Shown here one piece after another: positions 36,054 through 48,136 of a stretch of 64,000 nucleotides of DNA. The position numbers and the translations under genes were made by a program. The notes beneath the pieces are model-generated. The model made no database searches and was not told the DNA's origin. It worked only from the letters and a program-made list of their open reading frames with translations. The DNA comes from Psococerastis gibbosa (taxonomy: Eukaryota > Arthropoda > Insecta > Psocodea > Psocidae). Each line of letters starts with the position of its first letter. Position 1 is the stretch's first letter. The stretch lies in assembly GCA_963971405.1 (NCBI GenBank), contig OZ020484.1:19344001-19408000 (forward strand), read 5' to 3'.

Positions 36054-37658
36054 TATGATAATAAGATTTAAGTTACTGCAGTGCAGCAGTAGAAAAATTA
36101 GTACGCAGTTTCGAGAAGTAGCCTATTTACATACAGGTGTTGTTTTCATTTTTTGGTCAAAGACGGCTGCAACTACTGTAATAACGTTTGTTTTAGTTAG
36201 GTACCTATTGCATTTGAGGAGCTTGGTTACAAACAGCCTCCTCATTTGTACTTGCTATTTAAATTAACGACAGTAGGTACAATAGCACATAAATTTAAAA
36301 AAAAGTTAAAAGATATTTGCAGTAAGGGGAAGGTTTTAAAACTAAATCCATAACTATATCTAATGTACCTTTTTTTGCAACAAAACATTTTTTTTGATAG
36401 CATACATATTTAGTTATCTCTTGACTGACATTTTGCTCAAACTACACAGTACGAAATTGGAATTAAATTTTATCTGACATTCCTTTCCCGCGCTTACAAA
36501 GGTTATTCCTCGCATATGACAGGAACCCCAAAGAGCTGCAGAGATTGAAATTTACGTATATCGTAAAACTATAGTACAACGCATTTTACTATAACGAAAT
36601 TTGATCCGCAATGGCATATTTTTGAATTCTCGCATACAGCGGAGAGGATAAAAAAAGCTTTATTTTTACATTTCTACAGTAAATGATTTCACAGTAATTG
36701 TTGAACAGCTATAAGGGTTTTGCGTCCACCAATAGACAGATATACGGTAAGTCCCCATTTTCGGTACAGTATATTAGATTAGGCGTGTTTAACAACATTT
36801 TAACTGTATCAGTGTATCATTTTCTTAAGTTATGGAATGGAGCTTCCAACATTTCAAAAAGGACAGCCCCTGAATATATTGAGAAACACAACTGTCCATA
36901 ACGAAAGCAAAATTGACAACTTATAAAATTCTCTACAATAGATGGTTTTGCACACTTTTTGATATGTTCAATCTTCTTTATTATCTAACAAATTCTTCTT
37001 TGATAAGTGTTACAATGACGCATTAAGGTGTTAACATGTTTTCCCTAGTTATGTGTGCTACGTCGAGTTAAGTTAACACTCGCGGAAATAAAAATAATAA
37101 TAATAAATCGTCTTTATTCAACAGCGTGGTTAGGGCCACTGCCCCTTTCTTACACTAAACTGCAATGGAATTGGAAAACTAAGCCAACCAGTGGGCTAAC
37201 TAAATTCACTGCGGCCTTGGTTTAAGCGAGTTAAACTCTTAACCGGCACTGCGATTGATTTTAAAATGGAATGCAGCCGTTGTTTATAATCACGGTGAAC
37301 CTGCAACTCATAAGTATTTTTTAGTAATGGTACATTGTGAGAAGTTTCTTGCAGAGTTAAAACATTTGAGAAGGCGGTTTGTTTATATTTGGACCCTTAC
37401 CCACCCAGAGGTCCAATCGCGATGGGTGGTAACTTGGATAACGCTTTTAACTCGGTAACTTCCAAATGATCAATACTCTTAACAGAGAAGACAATGTCTA
37501 ACATTCTAACAAAACTAATGATTCTAAACATATTATCAAAGGATTTATAGTGTTTGTCGATATTGTTTATACGTGCTGCATCAGCATATCACTGTTTCAG
37601 GTTAAAGCATAATATTGTAGAATTACTTATAATTATCGAATTTGGAATTGTGTTCTTT

Positions 37659-37942
37659 CAGGAGCGGATCTAGAATGAGACCAAGGAGGGGGCTAAGATT
37701 AAATTTCGATTGTTTTTTTGAAAAGTAGGACTGAAATATTGGGTTTTAACGTATTTCCAGATCAAGAATGATTCTATATTATAGTTAATTAATACAATCG
37801 AGCACAAGGGGGGCCCGGGGGTCTCCCCCGGGAGAAAATTTGTGAAAATAGGATTGAAATAGTGGGGTTTTACCCATTTTGAGGACCCTAATGGCGGGGG
37901 CTACAGCCCGCATACCCCCCCCCCCCCGTAGATCCGCACCTG
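37659..37942 (+). mobile_element. hAT-type MITE (CAGGAGCGGATC ends)
   Basis: Ends CAGGAGCGGATCTA and TAGATCCGCACCTG. Flanking 8-mers TGTTCTTT and CGTTCTTT match at seven of eight. G-rich and C-rich tracts inside, including a C run near 37915-37927. Confidence 0.82.
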
Positions 37943-38115
37943 CGTTCTTTCGCCTTGGGGCATATCATTCCATTGCCTCTCCATATTTTAGAAGGCATTT
38001 CATTTGAGCCAATCTATTGCGTCATAAATTAAGACAAAGACCATATTCGACAAAAAACGAAATACTCGTAGTTAGAGCATCCAGGTGTATTGTATATAAT
38101 TAGAACATGCATTAC

Positions 38116-38430
38116 CAGTCCTGGATTTATAAATAGACCGTATAGGCCGCAACATAGGGGCGGCAGCGTCCTAGGGGCGGCAGATTTCAGAGAACGGTCA
38201 CTACATAGAAGCAGAGATAATGAACACCATAAACTATTATGATATTACAGATGATTTTGCTATTAAAAAGGCCCGTAAAAAATTGTATATCTTGTTTCTT
38301 TTTTACTCTCTCATTCATAATGACTAATTCATTGGTTTATTTAAATAATAATTTTAGAAAGGTATGTACGGTACATGGGGCGGCGGAAATAAAGTGGCCT
38401 ACACTCATAAAAAATATAAATCCGGCACTG
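38116..38430 (+). mobile_element. hAT-type MITE (CAGTCCTGGATTTAT ends)
   Basis: Ends CAGTCCTGGATTTATA and TATAAATCCGGCACTG with a perfect 8-bp target duplication TGCATTAC. It ends about 110 bases from exon 4 of the Sidestep gene, in the exon 4-exon 5 intron. Confidence 0.85.
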
Positions 38431-38539
38431 TGCATTACAGTTACAATGAGTTACACTGAGTTTCCCCGAAGTGTACGCTTATACAAGTTTTTGAACAAAG
38501 TTTCTCATTATCTTTAATTAATAGACAGCAGATACTTAC

Positions 38540-38670
38540 ATTGTGATACCAGGACAGCTTGTATGGCTTTGGATTTGCTCTAACAATGCACTCAAAATAG
38601 ACGTCATCTCCCTCTTTTATATCATCTGCATTCAAATTGGCACCTATTCTCAGTGTGAGGACTGGAACAA
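38540..38670 (-). CDS. Sidestep-family receptor, exon 4 (first half of an Ig domain)
   Basis: Coding exon of about 43 residues after an intron of roughly 14 kb. Acceptor GTTACAG, donor GTAAGT. Seen: VPVLTLRIGANLNADDIKEG, then DDVYFECIVRANP with the B-strand Cys, and the C-strand Trp in YKLSWYHN. The EGDDVYFEC...ANP..YKL.W.HN pattern is strongly conserved in Sidestep proteins. Ends in phase 0 at the Asn before the C-D turn; exon 5 supplies the remainder of the domain. The phase-0 break in mid-domain repeats the pattern of the exon 2/exon 3 pair. Confidence 0.95.
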
Positions 38671-40019
38671 CTGTAACAATAACAACAGTAAACTATAAGG
38701 ATGAATTTTAATGATGTCATAAATTGCTGATAGTGTGCCGTACAGTGCTGCGACCAGTACAATTGAAGGTAACGAAAGGCTCAGATTCTGCCTTATTATT
38801 TTCATAAATATCCATTTATTCATGTATTGGATGAAACAGTGTTAATTCATTATTTTCAATTAATGGCCCCGCAGTAGGTGATCACAAGATTTGTCACAGC
38901 ATAGCTGAGTATACCTTAGTGCCGTTAGCAAGTTGGGTGCTGTCAAAACAATAATCTAACCAAGACTAGCCGGCGATATTGAGTGGTAAATATCGTATAA
39001 GACCGCAACGGTCTATTTTTCGTAACTGTAGGTTTATCTGGGCTGTATCCGTTACAATAAGGCTTTTTGTATAATTGAAAATTGAGTTGAAATATGTTTT
39101 CTTTTTCTACGCAAAGTTGCTCTATTCTAAGGTACCTATTTTATTTCCTGCATTACCAATTTCCCATTTCCTAGGGTTTCCTTGTAGTAGGCTATACAGT
39201 TGAACAGTCTACAATGCCAACTTAAAAAATGTAATTGTAAACAAAAGTTTCCGGGACGTTCGGGACTGGGACCGGAATATAATGTTTCCGAGACCGGTAT
39301 CAGGATAGCACGGACGAACACTAGCATACCTTAGGTGACAAATTATAAACATCAATATTGAAGTTGTATAGGTACTGATATCATTCGACGTCATTGACAT
39401 TGACCTACCAAAATCAATAAAACACATTGACCACAGAAAGCGTCATGTTTATTTAATTAGTGCCTTATAACCGACTAAAAAGGGAATTTATTATTTGGTC
39501 CGCTCTGTATTTGGTGTTCCTCGGCGCGGTTAGAAGCTAATGATTGTTTCAATGTCTAAACTCTGACAAGGACATATGGTGGACGATGCGGCGAAATGTT
39601 TGCCAGCTCTGGTTTTGATTCGCATACTATGTATATACTGGTAAGTGCCCCAGGTCGACCGAGAACTATTTACTCACTCAACATAGAATTCTCTCTTCAT
39701 GAAACTCGTCTGTGCACTGGTTGGTAATTAAATAAATCTTTGACAGCCTTCAACCTATCAGGAAATGCTACATCCTCTAGCTGCTCTACTTTGATTACAA
39801 TTGAAGTGGTTTGTTGCCACACAGTTGCATTGGAAGTGATGTGCAAAATTACTGCTTTTAATTACCGTATTGAATTATCAATAGTGACTTTTTAATCAAT
39901 TGAACCACAGATTTGCAAACAATTATGCATCTATTGTACATGGGAATAAAATATTCAAGATGAGTAGAAAACCGTGAAAACTTGAAATTTCGAAGTTAGT
40001 TTGTTTCATGGAACTTCTT

Positions 40020-41960
40020 CTTCTTATGTAAATGCCTCTTCTACTATCGAAGATTGGAAATCATCATGGCAATTTGAACCTTATTTGAGAAGTGTTGCTT
40101 CGACAACCCTCTGCCTCAGGGGTTTGAGCCAGGATGTTTGGTTTCTGTCGGGAGCCCTCAGTCCTTCTGTCTTCCCTGGAATTATTACATGCAGAAGGCG
40201 TTACTATTCGTTCCTCATCACCTCGCCGAAGTATGTTAGCTTCCGTATACTAACCGTCAGCAGCAATTTGGCTTCTGCATCTATTCGCCTCAGGACCTCA
40301 GCATTCGGGACACGATCTCTACAGAACCCAGCATTCATCTAAATAACCACGTTTCAAATACACTAATTCTGTTCTCCATCATAGCTTGTTTGTATCAACG
40401 TTCATCCCTCCATACTACAGGTATGTAGAACGATCGAGAACATATAACATTTCAGCATTTTCAATCGAAGGTCTAACCGCAGGTTCTGACACCGAAGTAT
40501 TTTCTGCATTTTGATGAAGAAATTTCAAGCTTGTTCAAGTGTGGCTGCGAATTTCCAGACTCACCTTCCACTCACTGTCTACAATGCAACCGAGGTACCG
40601 GTATTGTTTACATTGTACTACAGGCACAATATCCAGAACAATATTCAGATTTATCTCTGCCGCTTATCGATAGCCATCACTTGGGACTTCTGTACGTTAA
40701 TTAAGATGCACGCATTTCTGCCTGCAGCCTGCTACACTTATTTTAATTAACAACGATTGCAGCTGATCTGATGAAGTAACCAGCACAGTGTTACCTGCAT
40801 AGCGCAAATTGTTGATAAGTTCTCTAGTGATAGCATAGTTTTCTTGTTCTCATTCTCTCTTTAGCCTGTCGAATTTTCATCTGTACCTTCCGTTTCATCT
40901 CTCAGTACTTACCTATATATTACAGTGTCTCGACACCCATTTCCGTTTCTCCTCCAATAGCGCAAGAATTCCATGGGGACATCCATACTTTATGTCTTCT
41001 TCTGTCCTTCCCATAGCTCATTGACACCAACATATTCACATAGGTACATATTCCATTCCAGCAGCTAGGTCTCTTACCAGTACTTAGTTTTTACAGTTGC
41101 ATTGTCTGTTTTTCTTATGTCAACCAAGGACCTCTTCATTGTGTTTTCTTCAGTTTTATGGAATGACGGCCACGAAAGAGGTGAGATTGATCCTATGCCT
41201 GCACCCGGATACGTTTTGATTGACACTAACGAGTTTCTGACCCTTTTGTTGACTGGAATGAAATCTATCTGATTTCTCACAATGAGGTGAGGTCTCTTAG
41301 TGAAATTCATGTGTATAATGCCGACGTGGTGGCAATTGAAAGAGTGTTGCCAATAACAAAATCTTCCTACTGACAGAAACACACCATCAGAGTCTCGCCC
41401 CTTTGATTCCGCGTTCACAGAGACCCCTCTTCCCAGTCACTGCACTCGTCCACTCCAACTTTCTCAATGAAATCCCCCATAATGATGTTGACGTCCTCAC
41501 TTTTTGTGAATTTTAATGTTAACCTCACATCCTCTTAAAATGTTTAAACTACTTCCTCTGGTTAGTCAGCTGTCGGTGCATACACTTGGACAATATTAAT
41601 ACGAGTATTAACTTTGGGTCTATTTAATTGAAGAAGTGCCACTCTATCTGAGTTCTGAATGAAATTGGTAACAGTTGCGTCAATAGCGTTTGTCCGTTTC
41701 TGCCGTTATTACGAGAGTAGTATCTTATATTATAGATATGATGCCCTTGAGCAGGTCAGGTTGTTTTCCACTTCCCCGACATCTCATTTCATTCACTCTC
41801 AGAATGTCCAGTTTCATTCTTTCCATTTTCCTAGAAAATACTGCACTCTTCTATTTCAGACTGATATAAGCTCCTTATGTTCCACGTCGCACTTTTCTTC
41901 GTCGACTTTTTCTTTTTCTTCTTCGCAGTAGTTCTCTCCATAGTACACCCATCCACAATT
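40020..41960 (-). pseudogene. Decayed LINE retrotransposon with APE-type endonuclease
   Basis: Near 41850-41940, minus strand, ATWNIRSLYQSEIEE matches the start of an AP-endonuclease domain (ATWNVRSL). At 41074-41418 the frame gives RNQIDFIPVNKRVRNSLVSI and KTYPGAGIGS, the D-x-x-L...SD region with the terminal SDH lost. At 40020-40330 fragments such as NAEVLRRIDAEAKLLLTVSI and RKLTYFGEVMRNE match the C-terminus of such elements. Many stops and frameshifts; the reverse transcriptase between is hard to read. Clade is uncertain. Confidence 0.7.
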
Positions 41961-43718
41961 ATAGAGATATAATTTAAATTGTTTTTTAAAAAAAAGCTGA
42001 CCTGACTTATTTTGACAATATATACATTAATATCTCGATCAAAGACAGTTGGATAAGATCCACAGCCACAAACTTTTTGACTACTACATAAAAAATAAGT
42101 TTTCATCGCATTTTCTAACTTGAAATATTATTACTCAAAAGGTACGATAAAGTGAATTATACAGAGTGTATTGCGTAGGAGAAAGTCCGCGGGGTAAATA
42201 CACTGTGTCTCGAGAAAGTTTATATAGGCCTATATGAAGTCTTCAAAAAACTATTCTTTGATGTCTGTAGTCGGGGACCGAGAAATTAATTAATTAGTTT
42301 CATCATAAATAAACCGACCCCCCTTTGTTTACAAAGAATTGGAACGATTTATTCATATTCGCTGTGAACATTGTTGTGGTTTTTTTCATTGAAGACGATT
42401 ATTATTATTATTTTTATTATTTATATTATATTGCCGCATATAGTGGCATCGCAATACCAGCGCCATTGTTCGGGATCCAATAACCAACTGAGTATTAAAA
42501 CGATTGAAGGCGGTCCCTTATTATCAGGGCGAAGCCGGGCAATATTTTTGAATGTCATTTTACATTTTGGTATGACGGCTGTTGTGTGTGTTCTGATGTT
42601 CTGCTCCTTTGGCCAAACAGAAACCGTGAAATTAATGAGGGAGCACTGAAGCCACATTAATTATTGCATTAGCTTACGCTGGGTTTATAATTAAATTCCC
42701 TGATTCCAATAATGCAGTTCCCATACATAACTACTCAATACGTACAGTATATCAAACAGTGGCGCATACATGGGTGGTCTAATAATTTTTTTTGCGACTT
42801 TTCGTTGTCGCTGAAAATCATATCACTCGGCTCATTGACATTCATATTATTGAATGAATGCATCCATGTCCATACATATCCAAGACAATATAGGTACAGT
42901 ATTTATGCACATTACAATAGAATTGACATAGCTGGGCTTTAGCAGCCCATACGCTATCAGTACCTGTTACATTGTTGTTTTTTCTCAAATAAAAAATATT
43001 ATGTTAAAAAAAAATAAAAATTATTAAATTTATATTTATTAACTACGTGAATTATGTGAATAGGCTATATTCTACGTCAGATTTTGTTTCAAGTTTTAAC
43101 CATTCTTTTACTTTTTTTAGAATATAATATTGTTCATTATTTCCTTTATTTCTTGTGGTAATTGGTATTTACTAATATACATGGATATTGTATTAATCCA
43201 CTTCAATTAAATCTTAGAAGCGCCTCATAGCACCGCACGACCCTACTGAGAAGGTTCTGTATTCACTTCGAAATAATTTTCACATAATTTGCATGCGCAT
43301 ATAACACTGCCATAGGAGCATATCTACGGTATAGGAGTTTGCCCCTTTAACACCTAATTAATATTCTCCTATAGATTATAATTAATGGGTACACTGGGAT
43401 TTAATGAAACATTTATATCCCTAATCAGGGAAAGCGAACCCTTTGTGACAACCTCCATTGTATGTTCCTATTCTCAGTCATGGGTAATAGCTCCTCTGGA
43501 AAATCGAATGCACAGTGGCTCCTTTGTGAAGACATTGAACGTGTTTAATTATCCAATTGAATCGAGGTCAGTGCAAGTCAATATGAAATTGCTTATCTTC
43601 TATAACGCCTCCTCTGCGCTATAGCGCCCACTTGCATGCAAGACCCACATGCTGCGTCATATATACAACCCTTGGGTTTACTACACCGTATATGAATGTA
43701 CTTTAACCGTTGCTAAAT

Positions 43719-43760
43719 ATAAATAAAGACTTTTAATTGTTTCCATTACTAAGCCAACCT
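43719..43760 (-). repeat. Second copy of the SINE 3' tail
   Basis: Matches 44011-44053 with several differences (minus strand: AGGTTGGCTTAGTAATGG and then AAAAGTCTTTATTTA). Together the two tails bracket the foldback arm at 43762-44010. The length of this duplication, about 40 bases, is too long for an ordinary target-site duplication. Confidence 0.75.
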
Positions 43761-43761
43761 A

Positions 43762-44010
43762 CTGTTCGCCTAGAAAAGTTTGCAAATGCTCAGTAGATAT
43801 TCCTGTAATGCCTTCCCAAGTCCCGCCTCTACATGCAAATTTCCTATGCTGCATTTTCAAATCAGATAGAACTACTTTGCATGTGTTTACTACACAAAAC
43901 TTATGGGGGTTCCATTCCAAATTTAATGCATTAAGGTCACAAGTGGACATTGCACATTGTGTAATCTACCTTGATGAGATCCTTATTGGTATGATACACA
44001 GAAACTCTTT
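43762..44010 (+). mobile_element. Solitary left arm of the 35289-36053 foldback element
   Basis: Nearly identical to 35289-35538 (one small indel near TGTGTTTGTATACAC/TGTGTTTACTACAC), ending at CAGAAACTCTTT. It lacks the right arm and is embedded between two copies of a SINE tail. Confidence 0.78.
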
Positions 44011-44220
44011 TAAATAAGGACTTTTATTGTTTCTATTACTTAGCCAACCTAGCGGAGTTAGGGCTATAAAGCCCTCACTTACACTCAACTAGGATGCCCC
44101 GGGACCGCCTGCTTTACATGCCCTCCGAAGCATGGCCGGAAAATGTTGCCAGTGTGGGACTCGAACCAACAACCTTTCGCGTGAAAGTCAGAGTCCGTAC
44201 CACTACGCTACATGTCTTGA
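44011..44220 (-). mobile_element. SINE family 1 copy, reverse orientation
   Basis: On the minus strand: A box TAGCGTAGTGG, B box GGTTCGAGTCC (44157-44167), full body, and tail ending in AATAAAAGTCCTTATTTA. The tail region is present a second time at 43719-43760 on the far side of an inserted foldback arm (43762-44010). Confidence 0.85.
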
Positions 44221-45353
44221 AATATGAGAGCTGAGACTTTTTATTTTTTAATAACAAATTAGTACAATATATAGGCCAATGTATTGTAGATGGAGTGTAA
44301 TTAATATTTTCAGCTGTCGCACCTGGAACATTTTTGAGGAAAATTGTCACCCTTTCGCTGGTGCGGCAAAACAATGGGAATAAAGATTCCTTATATTTTG
44401 TCCATTGTACTTTGTGTATTGTACAATTAATACAATTTATTTACCGTTCAAATGTTAAGTGTCCAAAATTTCGTGTTCACTGCACTTCAACTCTCAACAA
44501 ACTTTTGGTGCGTAGTTGCATAATCACAAAGGTACGAGCGCAAGGACGGTCAGACTTGAGAGGTCCATTGACCGTTCATAGGAGTAGGTTCGTACGCACA
44601 GCGCCGGACGAAGGGTAAAGCGACTAAAGCGACCGCTTTAGTCCCTAAGTTGAAAAGGGCGCCAAAACGGGCGAAAATAGGCTACCGATATAAAGAATAC
44701 CACAATCACGAACATTTAAAAATAAAAATTTTATTGAAGAAACTTAATTAGTTTAATAAAATAAGAACTTTTTAAGTTCCTTGGGGGGGGGGGGGCGGCG
44801 CCGAAATGACATCTCGCTTTCATCACCCCCCTGCGTACGCATTTTACTATACTACAGTATATAAGCGACAAGCGTGTCAGTCGAGATCCATGTTCCGTGT
44901 TCCATGAGGGCATGGTACATTCAATTTATTGCTTCAATATGGTAGGTTGCATATTGCTGACAAATAGCCTACTTCCATTTATTTTTCATAAGGCTAATTA
45001 AAAGCTCAGGGTAAAGAGGGTACGCTATATACTGTAGGACATAGTGTTGAGGATTCAATAGGGATTGTACCGAATCTATTAAAAAATTGAAACATTGACG
45101 CCGTAGTACGCCAGTATTGCCGATTAGGGGTCTACTTGGACGCTTAAATGCTTAATTGAGGGTTATTATAAAAAAGAATAAGTGTACTTAACTTAATACA
45201 GCATAATCGTGGTTGTTCGTCAGTGAAGCGCAAAAAAATAATATTTACGTGGTACCTGTATACCTAAGGTTAGTTTGTTTTTGCACTTGCGAGATAAATA
45301 AAAAAATATACAACATAGTGGCTCACGAATGACGGCGTAGTTAATTATTCCAT

Positions 45354-45739
45354 AGGCGCCCATTCCATTGACCGGCTAGGGCTATTTCCAAAAGCAGTGA
45401 CGTGGTAGCAGACATTCAAGACATAGGTTGCGTTTCCACCGATCTCGCATTGCAGAATGCAAATGACATTGACGGAAATTAGAATTTTTCTTTTTATAGA
45501 AATCTATTAAAATGTTTGTACTTAACATATCCCATGACGCCATTTTTTTAATTATAGTTTGTTTGTTTGTGATTTTACTGTATGATCATTGATCAATTTT
45601 AACTATGGCATAGAGGAAAATAAACATTTCCGTCAATTCTGCAGTGCGAGGTCGGTGGAAACGCCCCCTAAGTCTTGAATGTCTCCTACCACGTCACCGC
45701 TTTTGGAAATAGCCCTAGCCGGTCAATGGAATGGGCGCC
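45354..45739 (+). mobile_element. Palindromic MITE with GGCGCC ends, full copy
   Basis: Ends GGCGCCCATTCCATTGACCG and CGGTCAATGGAATGGGCGCC, with long inverted arms of about 120 bases and TA on both sides. The core contains ATTGACGGAAAT. Related copies at 9954-10229 and 9071-9474. Confidence 0.82.
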
Positions 45740-47504
45740 TACGCAATAAGTGCGACGAAGCCACAAAATTAAAATTTAGGTACCTTTTAGAGCAACTTTC
45801 ATAGGTTATACTACATATAGGTAGTTCATGAAATTTAGGATACTCAATAGGTTATTTACTAAAACGCGAATATTTCCTAGGTCAATTAATGACATCATGA
45901 CTGTCAAACAATCAATGTTCGAACATTGTTCAGATTCCCCGACTTGTATGATACTCAGGTGCTCAAACACACTAAATTTCAAAAGAAGGGGCTGAGCATC
46001 AGAGCGTCCCTTAAATAACTTATGCAGAGAAATTTCCGTGTATTCACAAATAGGAACTAATTTTTCTTGAAAATTGTCTGCTTATGAAACTTGTATTAAT
46101 TATATTGTATATTACGGCATGCCATAACCCTAAGCTACGTACAATAGTTTAATATCCGAGCAAAATTTTTGTCGGCGCCAGTGTTCAGATTGGCCACTTG
46201 ACATATTACTGTAGTTTCAAACGTTTCCACAAATCATAGGCACTTTATACAATAAAATAATGAAATACTCAAAGCATTCATATCCCCTAAGTAAATGCCG
46301 TCGGGATACATGCCTATTATAGTCCACCACTTCGTTTTGAGGTGAAACAGGCTTATTCCAGCCCATTTATGTTTCCACTGAGTGAGGTAATTTCTGAGCG
46401 TAGTTCAGAAATGAAGTGTGGCCTTTATTATTTGTGACAGGCTCCTTGTTAGGACTAACTGAGGTCGACGCAATCAAAACCGCACGCAATCTTACAATTT
46501 TCTCTGTAACTACAACGCGATAAAATCAATTCTTATACGACCTGAGCCTTGGGTGGAAATTTGGTTAAATGCCACAAGGATTCTAAGCACATAGAAAGCC
46601 AATTCGCAAGTACGATTACTCGTATTATGGATGTAATAGCAATCTACGAGTATACTGCAAAAAACAGTTCCTACTTCCTACATTAAAGATAAATAGGTTG
46701 AAAAAAACACATCCATTTGATGTTGGTCACCCATACATAAAACTGGTACGAATAAACAGATAATTTCTATGCATGATTGCAACACTAAAACACAAGTAGT
46801 GTTTTATTTGTGATGCGGGATTCTTGCCCCATTTTCTATCGAATATTCCTCCTCCTACAGCAAAAATCTGAATTCTATTGATACGGTACTTGTGTGTTAA
46901 AACTCAAAATAACAAAAGGCACCTAAACATTCAATCCAACATACGAAATGGTACCAAGAACAAACTATAGGCGTTGGGAGTTCTCATCATGTTCTCGTGC
47001 GAATTCGACACCATGGGCTCTTTCTGTATTATTGTACAAGCTGTAGATGTAGACAAGTTATTATATTTTTCTTTTAAATGGACACCAAATTAAAATTAAT
47101 ATTTAAGCCGGACAGAAAAGTTTTGTCATTTTCTTTACAAGGCCATGGTAATTTGGTGAAACTTTGGGAGATTATACCTTTATGTATTAACAAAACTTTT
47201 CAACTTAGACTTTTCAAATAAGTCCCATTTAGGTACGCAGCTGTCACCGATGAAATACTGCAAGCAAATTATACAGGAGACGGCAAAATTTGCCTCAGTC
47301 ATCCGGACCCCTTACATTGTACTCCTGTCAAACTTTATGCATTACAAGTGGCTTGCTGATCTTGTTTTGCCCAGAATTAGAGGCCAGAAAACCACGAGCA
47401 GGTGCTGGGGGTATACTGTTTGCTATTAAAAACTTCAAAATTTAAAAAGGTAAATTTACTTTTTAAAAGTGTATTAAAGGGATACAGTTGGACCAGCGGC
47501 CCGA

Positions 47505-47648
47505 TCATGGCGATTATAATACCGGGGTTAATATAATACCCTGGTATTAAAAATTTAAAGAAGATAATTTTACAACGGAAAGTGCTATTCAAAATTTATT
47601 TGTTTACAGTTTTAACCCCAGAAGTTAGTTAACATAATCGGCCCACAG
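47505..47648 (+). mobile_element. Short TIR element (CCCGATCATGGCG type)
   Basis: Contains CCCGATCATGGCGATTATAA, TACCGGGGTTAATATAATAC, a central hairpin part with GAAAGTGCTATTCAAAAT, and ends in TTAACCCCAGAAG and ATCGGCCC. Ends imperfect. Confidence 0.5.
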
Positions 47649-48090
47649 GAACTCAAATGAACGAAATACCGATTTTTTCTCGATTTTATTTCGGAAGTTT
47701 TGGGATGAACAACTCCTGAGTGATCCATCCGTGGACCACTAGATTATTTTATGATTTTCCGTGGACCACCATAGCTCCGACAGGAATATCGTCAAATTCT
47801 AGGATGATTTGTATATTTGATTTTAATAATTGAAGTGAAACATCTTTATCGACGTAGGGAGAAAATCCTCGTAATCCATATTGGGACTCGTCCACGTGGT
47901 GCGGGTGACGCGCCCTATTGGGACTCGCCCACGTGGTGGGTGACGCGCCATCTTGTTACGCGCATCCTGATTTTTGTACTCATGGATGACGCTCATTTTG
48001 GGGCAGATGTAGAATGCCTAACTCAATGTAAATTAGTTGAGGAACCAGTAGAATCCGGGCTGATGGGCCGTGGTTGAAGTGAAAGTGAAC

Positions 48091-48136
48091 TTCCAAACGT
48101 TTCGTCAACATCTGCGGTCGACATCTTCAGTGGAAC
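48091..48136 (-). ncRNA. Putative hammerhead-type ribozyme motif at the Penelope stop codon
   Basis: On the minus strand: stem I strand TTCCA, then CTGAAGA (fits the CUGANGA core), one extra U, stem II GTCGAC/GTTGAC (six pairs, one G-U) with loop CGCAGAT, then GAAAC and ACGT, and TGGAA to close stem I. Stem III would be only the palindrome ACGT, so activity would probably need a dimer. The stop TGA (48105-48107) lies in stem II. Hammerheads are known in Penelope-like elements; this instance is inferred from sequence alone. Confidence 0.5.

Larger units (their letters stand above)
33578..38539 (-). other. Intron between exons 4 and 5
   Basis: Holds a LINE C-terminal fragment (33870-34224), a 765-bp foldback element (35289-36053) and two hAT-type MITEs with 8-bp target duplications (37659-37942 and 38116-38430). 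Near 33745-33845 is a short purine-rich imperfect tandem repeat of the form ACGTAAGRCAAGA. A retroposon-like 3' end, minus strand, lies near 37100-37230. The rest is unremarkable. Confidence 0.6.

Noticed and set aside
40001..40342. 113-residue plus-strand open frame
   Set aside because: The complementary strand reads as LINE C-terminal motifs; the plus-strand frame is antisense.
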